Origin: Betaproteobacteria bacterium
GTDB taxonomy: Bacteria; Pseudomonadota; Gammaproteobacteria; Burkholderiales; JACQAP01
Assembly: GCA_016194905.1 (NCBI GenBank)
Contig: JACQAP010000017.1
Span: 62,001-126,000 of the forward strand
DNA length: 64,000 nucleotides
Reading direction: 5' to 3'
Part shown: positions 55,451-64,000 of the stretch, piece after piece
Layout of the letters: the number at the start of each line of letters is the position of its first letter
How positions within the stretch are numbered: position 1 is the first letter of the stretch
Program-made: the position numbers and the translations under genes
The notes under the pieces: generated by a model
The model's input: only the letters and a program-made list of their open reading frames with translations
The model's database searches: none
Told to the model about the DNA's origin: nothing

Positions 55451-55939
55451 ATGGCAGCCGCGAGTGATAAAAACGATCTGCTGTATCTGCGCAAGGTGAT
55501 CACCCTGTCGGAACAGGCGAAGGCGCGCGGCAAGCATCCGTTCGCGGCACTGATCGTGGACCGACAGGGGGAAGTTCTGGCCGAAGCCGGCAATGCATTC
55601 GGCTGGCCGGACGGCGATGCCACCGGCCACGCGGAATTGCTGGCGGTGCGGGACGCCTCGCGCCGCTATCCGCCGGAGCATCTTGCCAAGGCGACGTTGT
55701 ACAGTAGCGCCGAACCCTGCGCCATGTGCGCGGGCGCGATCTATTGGTCGGGTATTTCGCGGGTGGTCTACGCGCTCTCCGAGGAACGTTTGCTGTCGCT
55801 CACAGGAAATCATCCGGAAAATCCGACGTTGTCGCTGCCCTGCCGCGAGGTATTCGCGCGTGGGCAGCGCGCGATCGAAGTCGTCGGGCCGCTGCTGGAG
55901 GACGAGGCGGCTGTTCCCCACAAAGATTTCTGGCGCTAA
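55451..55939 (+). CDS. Nucleoside deaminase, CDA fold (GuaD/TadA-like)
   Basis: 162 aa with the zinc motifs of the cytidine-deaminase fold: TGHAELLAVRDA (HAE, about 58-60) and EPCAMCAGAIYWSG (PCxxC, about 93-97). Length and the GAIYWSGISRVVYAL segment match the B. subtilis-type guanine deaminase group rather than TadA. It may deaminate guanine, guanosine or another purine. It begins 2 bp after the 8-oxoguanine deaminase gene and is the last gene of the purine island. Confidence 0.88.
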   Translation: MAAASDKNDLLYLRKVITLSEQAKARGKHPFAALIVDRQGEVLAEAGNAFGWPDGDATGHAELLAVRDASRRYPPEHLAKATLYSSAEPCAMCAGAIYWSGISRVVYALSEERLLSLTGNHPENPTLSLPCREVFARGQRAIEVVGPLLEDEAAVPHKDFWR

Positions 55940-56155
55940 AGCCCAACTCTCACCGCAGAGGAAAGGTATGAAGGTCGGGCTTTCGTCTTCCGTATTGGTC
56001 ACTTAATTGCGCGCGCAGACAAAAGGCAAGACGTGATCCCATCGCTGCGCGATCCCGAAGGCGATGGTTCAACGGCAGAGATCAACGGTCTGCCAACGGC
56101 GACGCTGCGCTGGGCGTAAGGTAGACTCGTCGTTCCCGCACCCCGGAGGCGATTC

Positions 56156-57235
56156 ATGGCGACCCAAGCGGCGGCCGACGAAGTCCTGTTCTTCATTCCG
56201 GATCTCGGCGGCTTTACGAAATTCATCGCCGAGACCGAGATCCAGCACAGCCAGCACATCATTAAGGAACTGCTGGAAATCCTGGTCGACGCCAATACGC
56301 TCGGCATGAAGGTATCCGAGTTCGAGGGCGACGCCGTGCTGTTCTACCGCAACGGCGCGCCGCCGTCGCTCGAGCAACTGGTGCAGCAGGCCAGGAAGAT
56401 GTACCTGGACTTCCATACGCACCTGAAAAAATTTGAATACGCCCGCATCTGCCAATGCGGTGCCTGCGCCGGCGCCAGCGGCATTGCTCTGAAGATGGTT
56501 GCGCATTTCGGCTCCGCGGGCACCATGCAGGTGAAGAATCATCTGAAATTCATCGGCAAGGACATCATCATCGCGCACCGCCTGCTGAAGAACTCGGTGA
56601 CCGTGCCCGAGTACCTGCTGGTCACCCGGCCGACCCTGTCCAGGCTTGCGGACGCGGACGGCCGGCTCGTCTCCTTTGCCAATGGCGCCGACGCCTATGA
56701 CAACCTCGGCACGATCGAGTATCACTTCAAATCGCTGGACAGTTACAGGGACGAGGTAAAGGTCGACCCGCCCGCGCCCGAAGGGCTGAAGAATCCGCGC
56801 AAGATGACGCAACTGACCCGGCGGATCGATGCGCCCATCGAGCGGGTCTATCAGCGGCTGATCGACCTGCCGGGGCGCATGAATTGGATGGAGAGCGTCA
56901 CCAAGGTCGAAATGTCCAACGACCAACCCAACCAGATCGGCAAGACGCATCGATGCGTCCGGGGTGATGAAGGCATCGAGGTGATGACCACCGAGGTCAA
57001 GATCAGCGACACGACAATGGAACTCTGGGAAACGGACCTCAAGAATACAAGCGCCTGCCGGTATCTGCTCACGCGGGCGCCCGGCGGCAAGGCCGATCTC
57101 GCGGTCGAGTTGTTCGTGCGCGACAACCCGATCGTTCGGATGATCTTCAGGTTCCTGATGGAGAAGAAATTGAAAGTGTTTTTCGAAAAATCGATCGCCA
57201 ACCTCGGCGAGGTATGCGAGAAGGCCGATCGATGA
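56156..57235 (+). CDS. DUF2652-SRPBCC two-domain protein
   Basis: 359 aa. Residues about 1-205 match DUF2652, a relative of class III adenylate cyclase domains: LFFIPDLGGFTKFIAETEI (the cyclase first strand-loop) and KVSEFEGDAVLFYR (Gly-Asp metal site). Residues about 220-358 look like a SRPBCC/polyketide-cyclase domain (MTQLTRRIDAPIERVYQRLIDL; NWMESVTKVEM). A Cys-rich ICQCGACAG lies near residue 100. The role is unknown; the pairing suggests a small-molecule-responsive signal protein. It stands alone, with no partner gene close by. Confidence 0.75.
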   Translation: MATQAAADEVLFFIPDLGGFTKFIAETEIQHSQHIIKELLEILVDANTLGMKVSEFEGDAVLFYRNGAPPSLEQLVQQARKMYLDFHTHLKKFEYARICQCGACAGASGIALKMVAHFGSAGTMQVKNHLKFIGKDIIIAHRLLKNSVTVPEYLLVTRPTLSRLADADGRLVSFANGADAYDNLGTIEYHFKSLDSYRDEVKVDPPAPEGLKNPRKMTQLTRRIDAPIERVYQRLIDLPGRMNWMESVTKVEMSNDQPNQIGKTHRCVRGDEGIEVMTTEVKISDTTMELWETDLKNTSACRYLLTRAPGGKADLAVELFVRDNPIVRMIFRFLMEKKLKVFFEKSIANLGEVCEKADR

Positions 57236-57489
57236 AGTCCCTGTCGATGTAGATTGCTGTCATCAGGATGCGATAGGTGCGATCGGGAAGACGTCCTTGG
57301 CAAATGTCATTCGGTGGTCCGACCGGCGTTACTCCTGCCGTTGAGCTGCCGCCGGCCACCGGCGCCCGCGTTGAGCCGCGACAGTTTACCAGCGGTCCGC
57401 TCCAACAACTTGTAAGGCCGGCAGGCGTCGCGGGACTAGGTGCCGCGGAGACCAACTGGACCAAGACGTCGCGCGACGCCTATCGATCA

Positions 57490-57969
57490 TCATCGAGTGT
57501 CTCGTTCGCGCTTCTTCAGCGTATATCGAAAATCACAGTGACTGGCGCCTTGCATGATTGTTTGCGTACGGGTGAGTTGCACGTCGGCACCAAAGCCCTC
57601 TGCCATGGGAAAATCCGCACTGCAGGTCAGCAAGAATCCTAGTTCCGGCGCACCGATCTCTTTATAAAACCTGGCGTAGCGACATTCGGTGACGTTTATT
57701 TCGAACGCATCCGGAGACTGTTTGATCACCTCGTAATCCAGGGCATCTCCAGCCGCGAACCGATCAAAGGCTGAAGCCATCTTCTCCCCAAGGTTGCGTG
57801 TTTCCTGCTTCCGCCACCATTTCTCGCCATATTTGCGATACAGGTCTCCGAGCGCCTTTCGCACGATGGCGTTGGCTCGCTCCTCGCCCAGTTCTGCCTG
57901 GAGGGCTTTGACAAGCGGAATCAGGACCTGAGCTTGTATCTTGACCTGCTTGATCAACGGAATGTCCAT
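57490..57969 (-). CDS. L-2-amino-thiazoline-4-carboxylic acid hydrolase family protein
   Basis: 159 aa. MDIPLIKQVKIQAQVLIPLV and the conserved RYARFYKEIGAPELGFLLTCSADFPMAEGF stretch (about 97-126), then GASHCDFRYTLKK match PF14196. Characterised members open the ATC ring in cysteine formation; many relatives have other activities. Cys in TECRYARF and SHCDFR are candidate catalytic residues. It lies downstream of the AllA-fold gene on the same strand, separated by 75 bp containing a palindrome. Confidence 0.8.
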   Translation of the reverse strand: MDIPLIKQVKIQAQVLIPLVKALQAELGEERANAIVRKALGDLYRKYGEKWWRKQETRNLGEKMASAFDRFAAGDALDYEVIKQSPDAFEINVTECRYARFYKEIGAPELGFLLTCSADFPMAEGFGADVQLTRTQTIMQGASHCDFRYTLKKRERDTR

Positions 57970-58015
57970 CGGTCGCCTCCCTTGGTTCTCCAGTTACCTG
58001 TTCGGGATAAATAGA

Positions 58016-58032
58016 GTCAGAGGTGCTCTGAC
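58016..58032. repeat. REP-like palindrome GTCAGAG-GTG-CTCTGAC
   Basis: Perfect 7-bp arms, 3-nt loop, next to an AATTAATTTTTTAA tract. On the minus strand it reads GGGGTCAGAG, a motif common at intergenic repeats in proteobacteria. It may also act as a terminator between the two genes. Confidence 0.55.
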
Positions 58033-58044
58033 CCCATTAATTTT

Positions 58045-58701
58045 TTAAGGGCGCCGCATCGGCGCTGCCAAATAGCAGCCGAACTCCTTGACGAAATCGA
58101 CTGAGACGCGGGCATGGACGCGCCCCTGTCGGTCGAGGAACTCGGCCTCATCGTCCAGCGGTACGACCGCCCCGTGCCACACATTGGGATGCAGGTACAG
58201 GCCGCGGCCACCCTCGCACCAGAAAGTCAAAAACTTTTCGGGTGTTACATCGTCTCCCGGCAGCGCCAGCGGAACTACGAAACTCTGCCCGCTGAGCGGA
58301 TAGAAGAGCTGGCCGCCGTCCGGGTGATAGTTCGCGCGCCAGATCAGGGCGCGCTCGCGCAATCGGCCGGAGGTTCCGATGGTGGCCTCTTCCGGCCAAT
58401 TGCTCCAGCCGAATAGATAGCTGTCGCCCACCGCGTTGTTTCGCGCATACAGAGTCTCGCCCTTCCAACAAAACTCGAACAGACCCTCGGTCACGCCGCC
58501 CTGATCGCCGGAATTCAAGTCCACTGGGCGCCACCCCTGAACCGGCCAGCGGACGATCTCGATCGGGAATGTCTTGGGATCATCTACGAGACAGCCGTAG
58601 CCTTGGAGACTGGCTTCGGTGGCGAGCACCACCGGCGTTTCATACACCCGCCGCACGCCGGTGGTTGGCGAGTAAGCGAATTCCAGTTGATCAATATCCA
58701 T
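58045..58701 (-). CDS. AllA-fold (ureidoglycolate lyase-like) protein
   Basis: 218 aa. Longer than AllA (about 165). GYGCLVDDPKTFPIEIVRWPV is the N-terminal strand set; the C-terminal GRGLYLHPNVWHGAVVPLDD resembles the AllA GVWHHPL site. WPVQGWRPVDLNSGDQGGV is a distinguishing insert. It may act on an ureido- or carbamoyl-acid other than ureidoglycolate. It precedes an ATC-hydrolase-family gene and follows a MarR gene in the same direction, possibly as one unit. Confidence 0.75.
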   Translation of the reverse strand: MDIDQLEFAYSPTTGVRRVYETPVVLATEASLQGYGCLVDDPKTFPIEIVRWPVQGWRPVDLNSGDQGGVTEGLFEFCWKGETLYARNNAVGDSYLFGWSNWPEEATIGTSGRLRERALIWRANYHPDGGQLFYPLSGQSFVVPLALPGDDVTPEKFLTFWCEGGRGLYLHPNVWHGAVVPLDDEAEFLDRQGRVHARVSVDFVKEFGCYLAAPMRRP

Positions 58702-58803
58702 GATGCCATCGTTCCTTCGGTGAGAAACTTATTCACAATTGATAGGGTCAGCCTGACACCGCTTACACCGCTTTTCACGGTGTGCAAGCCGTGTAGATAC
58801 CTA

Positions 58804-59256
58804 TCATGACTTGATTCCGGCTCGTTGCGACATATCGCGCATTACCGTTTTCCATGCCACTTGCGCGCGGTCGCCGGTGGCGGTGAACACGGCGCTCAAT
58901 AGCTTCATTTGCGCACCGGTCAGTCGGGCTTCAAGCTTCTTCCCCTCGCTCGTCAGGCTCAGGTGCTTGAAACGGCGGTCCGCTTCATCGGCCTGCATGA
59001 CGACGAGTTGTCCTTCGACCAACTGGCGCAAGGGCGCGTGCAGCGCCTGTTTGGAGACGTCCAGAATTTCCAGGAGGGCATTGACGGCAATCCGCGGATT
59101 GCGCCCGACGAAATACAGGATGCGGTGATGTACCCGACCCAGCCCACGTTCATCGAGAATGTGATCCGGCCCGTTCGTGAAAGCCCGGTATGCGAAGTAG
59201 AAGAGCTCGATAGCTTCGCGAAGTTTTTCCTCGCGGCCTGCCTGTAGGTCAACCAT
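58804..59256 (-). CDS. MarR family transcriptional regulator
   Basis: 150 aa. GRVHHRILYFVGRNPRIAVN, ILDVSKQALHAPLRQLVEGQLV (recognition helix) and the wing DEADRRFKHLSLTSEGKKL define the winged helix; flanking helices provide the dimer. It is divergent from an aminotransferase gene, and the repeat at 59289-59317 between them is a likely operator. It may also regulate the two genes downstream on its own strand. Confidence 0.88.
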   Translation of the reverse strand: MVDLQAGREEKLREAIELFYFAYRAFTNGPDHILDERGLGRVHHRILYFVGRNPRIAVNALLEILDVSKQALHAPLRQLVEGQLVVMQADEADRRFKHLSLTSEGKKLEARLTGAQMKLLSAVFTATGDRAQVAWKTVMRDMSQRAGIKS

Positions 59257-59288
59257 ATTGACATGATACCGGTGCGTTGGATAACCTG

Positions 59289-59317
59289 TCGATACGTCAA
59301 CAAACTTGACATATCGA
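59289..59317. promoter_or_regulatory. Likely MarR operator between marR and aminotransferase
   Basis: TCGATACGTCAA (59289-59300) and TTGACATATCGA (59306-59317) pair at 11 of 12 positions across 5 bp. A further ATTGACATGATAC copy lies at about 59256-59269, over the marR start. Confidence 0.6.
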
Positions 59318-59321
59318 GCAA

Positions 59322-60464
59322 ATGGAAATGCAGGTTCACGGACACTTTTCCCGCCGCCTGGCGGATCTTCACGCGTCTCCGATTCGCGAAATCCTCTCGG
59401 TCATCGACCGGCCTGGCATGGTCTCGTTTGCCGGCGGTCTTCCCGCCGCTGAAACGTTTCCGGCATTGAACGTCGATGCGATTCCGCGTTCGCTATTGCA
59501 GTACGGCCCCAGCGAAGGCGACCCCGAGCTGCGGGAAGCAGTTGCCGGGGATCTCAATGCAATCGGCCTCAAATGCTCCCGGGAACAGATCCTGATACTT
59601 TCCGGTTCGCAGCAGGGCATCGACCTGGTGGCCAAGCTTTTTATCGATCCCGGCACAACCGTGGCGCTCGAATCACCCACCTACCTGGCTGCCCTGCAGG
59701 TCTTCCGCTTCTTCGGGGCGGATTTTCTCCCGTTCGATCCCGGCCGGCCCGGCGCGGCGTGGCCGAAGAGCGCTCAGCCGTCGTTCATCTACGCCATTCC
59801 CACCTTCCAGAATCCGACCGGGCGTTGCTATTCGGCCGCCGAACGCGGGGCGCTGCAACAATTCTGCGACGAAAGGGACGTGACCTTGTTCGAAGACGAC
59901 CCCTATCGCGATCTTGTTTACGACGACTGCGATCGCACGCCGGTTTGCGCCCGAATCGAGCGCGCATCGTGGATTTACCAGGGCTCGTTTTCCAAGAGCC
60001 TGGCGCCGGGGCTGCGACTGGGGTTTCTCGCTGCGTCGCCTCGCTTGGTGCCTTACCTGACGCGGCTCAAACAGGCCGCGGACCTGCACAGCAATCGCAT
60101 CAGCCAATGGCTCGTGTTGCAGCAGATACGCGATGAGGGGCGCAGCCAACGCCTGGCCGAACTAGCGGTGGCCTATCGACGCAAGCGCGATTATTTTGCC
60201 GGCGTACTGGAGCGGCATTTTGGCAATCTGGCGACGTGGCAGACGCCACCGGGCGGTTTGTTTTTCTGGCTCAGACTTGTGCGGCACATGGACACGCGCA
60301 CCTTGCTGCCCGAAGCCATCCGGCGCGGCGTGGCCTTCATGCCCGGCGAGCCGTTCTATCCTGATCAGCCGGAAAGCTGCGGCGCCCTCCGGCTGAACTT
60401 CAGCCACGCCGGCGAGGAGCAGATCGAGCGAGGGCTGTCGATCCTGGCCGAACTTCTACGCTAG
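59322..60464 (+). CDS. PLP-dependent aminotransferase, 2-aminoadipate/MocR type class I
   Basis: 380 aa, no N-terminal helix-turn-helix, so an enzyme rather than a MocR regulator. VSFAGGLPAAETFPAL and QYGPSEGDPELREAVAGDL begin the fold; ILILSGSQQGIDLVAKLFIDPGTTVALE-type text (LSGSQQGIDLVAKLF) is the PLP phosphate site; the Schiff-base Lys is in YQGSFSKSLAPGLRLGFL near residue 225; the C-terminal LRLNFSH gives the Arg. It should transaminate alpha-amino acids such as 2-aminoadipate or an aromatic acid. It is divergent from marR. Confidence 0.9.
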   Translation: MEMQVHGHFSRRLADLHASPIREILSVIDRPGMVSFAGGLPAAETFPALNVDAIPRSLLQYGPSEGDPELREAVAGDLNAIGLKCSREQILILSGSQQGIDLVAKLFIDPGTTVALESPTYLAALQVFRFFGADFLPFDPGRPGAAWPKSAQPSFIYAIPTFQNPTGRCYSAAERGALQQFCDERDVTLFEDDPYRDLVYDDCDRTPVCARIERASWIYQGSFSKSLAPGLRLGFLAASPRLVPYLTRLKQAADLHSNRISQWLVLQQIRDEGRSQRLAELAVAYRRKRDYFAGVLERHFGNLATWQTPPGGLFFWLRLVRHMDTRTLLPEAIRRGVAFMPGEPFYPDQPESCGALRLNFSHAGEEQIERGLSILAELLR

Positions 60465-60763
60465 CTGTCCCAGTTGCATTTTTTTGGCAAGCTTCGTCGA
60501 CTTCCCGCCATCGAGTCGAGCTGCTCGGCGCGCCACAAGGGGAAACCCACACCAAGCCTGACTCCAAAGGTGTGACCCCAAAGGTGCTCAAAGCCTGATA
60601 ATCATCTAGCTGCCTCTTACGAAGGGGCGTGGCGTCGTGATGGCAAATGTAGTCATGACGAACGACCCGACGAGGAAGCGGATAGATGATTATCAGTTTT
60701 GCGGCCGCGACGAACAGAACAAGAAGTTGTTCGAGCTCCCCATGTCCCCCCAGCTGTTCGCCC
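60465..60763. other. 299-bp non-coding region with inverted repeat
   Basis: Between convergent genes. Holds a TTTTTTTT-type run at 60478-60484 and an inverted repeat at 60595-60696. No gene is recognised. Confidence 0.5.
60595..60696. repeat. 102-bp inverted-repeat element
   Basis: CTGATAATCATCTA (60595-60608) and TAGATGATTATCAG (60683-60696) are perfect 14-bp inverted ends; pairing continues imperfectly inward (GCTGCCTC/GAGGAAGC). It resembles a small MITE or a large hairpin. Confidence 0.65.
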
Positions 60764-61423
60764 CTACTCCTTCTGGCGCTTGGGCCGGAACAACTCAAAG
60801 CGGTACGCCAGCTCTGGCCCGCTCGTTCCCTCGTACGCGAGCTGTCCGACGAGCAGCGCGAACGGTTCGGTGTATCGGGCGATTCGCAGCGGGCCCGCAT
60901 CCACCGGCTCGAAACCCACGTCGCGGATCAGTTCGGCGGCGACTTCCTTGGCGCGGCGATCGTCGCCGCAGTACACCAGGCTCGGTCGGGCAGCTTTGCG
61001 CCTGGCTTCGTACACGCCGAAAAGCACTTCGCTCTGCACCGTATTGAACGCTGAGACGACGCGAGCTTTTGGAATCATCATTGCAAGTTTTTCTGCGCCC
61101 GACGATGTGTGGGCGACGACCAGCCCGGTGTTGTCGTCATTCATCGGCAGAGAGCAGGTTACCACCACTTTTCCCGACAAGTCGCCCGCCTGATTCAGCA
61201 CGTCGTCCATTCGGGACCAATGTACGGCGAGCAATACCGCGTCCGCTTCCTTCACGGCATCGCGCGGCGTGCCGGCCCGCGCCTTGCCCTCGGCTTCCCG
61301 TGCGAGCCTGTTGAGCTTCTGCTCGCTTTGGGCGTAACTGAATATCACCTCGTGTCCGGCTCGCGCGAAGATCGTTCCGAGCTTGCCGCCCATCAAGCCG
61401 GAACCGAGAATGCCGATTCGCAT
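60764..61423 (-). CDS. NADPH-dependent F420-reductase-like NAD(P)-binding protein
   Basis: 219 aa from the ATG at 61423 with GAGGAG upstream. RIGILGSGLMGGKLGTIFARAGHEV is the Rossmann start (GxGxxG), AVLLAVHWSRMDDVL and VVVTCSLPMND are usual for the group, and SAFNTVQSEVLFG follows. In organisms without F420 such proteins are general NAD(P) oxidoreductases of unknown substrate. It is 53 bp downstream of the aldo/keto reductase gene, so they may be co-transcribed. Confidence 0.85.
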   Translation of the reverse strand: MRIGILGSGLMGGKLGTIFARAGHEVIFSYAQSEQKLNRLAREAEGKARAGTPRDAVKEADAVLLAVHWSRMDDVLNQAGDLSGKVVVTCSLPMNDDNTGLVVAHTSSGAEKLAMMIPKARVVSAFNTVQSEVLFGVYEARRKAARPSLVYCGDDRRAKEVAAELIRDVGFEPVDAGPLRIARYTEPFALLVGQLAYEGTSGPELAYRFELFRPKRQKE

Positions 61424-61476
61424 GGTGCTCTCCTCACGGGACGTTGCAGGTTCTGGCGTGTCGGCCAATCTGCCGC

Positions 61477-64000
<2,524 letters not shown>

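Noticed and set aside
55940-56155. Possible terminator AAAGCCC...GGGCTTT after the last purine gene
   Set aside because: The arms are only 7 bp with a loop above 30 nt and no clear T tract, so I do not call it.
60400-60900. Open frame on the minus strand across the aminotransferase end
   Set aside because: It crosses a repeat region and overlaps two real genes; no domain or start signal.

Overview
The window is high-GC DNA from a bacterial chromosome. Fused TRAP permeases, MocR-like and MarR regulators, PuuD, UraH/UraD, allantoicase and Tsx/BMP transport genes, plus overlapping ATGA/GTGA start-stop junctions, suggest a free-living proteobacterium, most likely a soil or water betaproteobacterium of the Burkholderiales. 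This is inferred from gene content; no rRNA or tRNA gene is visible. There is no CRISPR array, intact insertion sequence or phage.

Layout. 1-2.1 kb: 3' part of an SDR gene, then two secreted or envelope proteins. 2.1-13.7 kb: mixed transport and metabolism: an MFS gene beside a 226-bp inverted-repeat element, a TRAP system (DctP plus fused DctQM), an HtrA-like protein that has lost its catalytic triad, a MarR/MFS pair, a periplasmic stress protein, a D-aminoacylase/thioesterase pair and a YbfB-type MFS gene. 13.7-28.7 kb: a 13-gene leftward operon (Gfo/Idh oxidoreductase, CoA-transferase, enoyl-CoA hydratase, sugar ABC transporter, two GMC oxidoreductases around an SDR, DUF993, PfkB kinase, AGE isomerase) controlled by a divergent LacI regulator with a perfect palindromic operator. 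It looks like a complete sugar or polyol import and catabolic unit whose substrate I cannot name. 28.8-33.3 kb: small accessory genes and a threonine dehydratase. 33.3-34.9 kb: a 1.6-kb segment bounded by inverted repeats and carrying one membrane-anchored trypsin-like protein, also without a triad.

34.9-55.9 kb is a large purine-catabolism island read outward from a GntR regulator. Leftward: uraH, xdhA, xdhB, a nucleoside-type ABC ATPase and two permeases, puuD, guaD. Rightward: gntR, puuE, uraD, alc, allA, a Tsx-like porin, a BMP binding protein, adenine/adenosine deaminase, a Rieske oxygenase, 8-oxoguanine deaminase and a CDA-fold deaminase. Together they encode uptake of nucleosides or bases across both membranes, deamination of adenine and guanine, oxidation through xanthine to urate, and the whole route urate to 5-hydroxyisourate to OHCU to allantoin to allantoate to ureidoglycolate to glyoxylate plus urea. 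A shared ACTGTATACA element lies at both operon heads, and a sigma-54-type promoter precedes the porin, which fits nitrogen-scavenging control.

56-64 kb: a DUF2652-SRPBCC fusion, an ATC-hydrolase-family protein next to an AllA-fold protein, a MarR regulator divergent from a MocR-type aminotransferase, an F420-reductase-like protein, an aldo/keto reductase, and the 3' part of a molybdopterin dehydrogenase running off the right edge.
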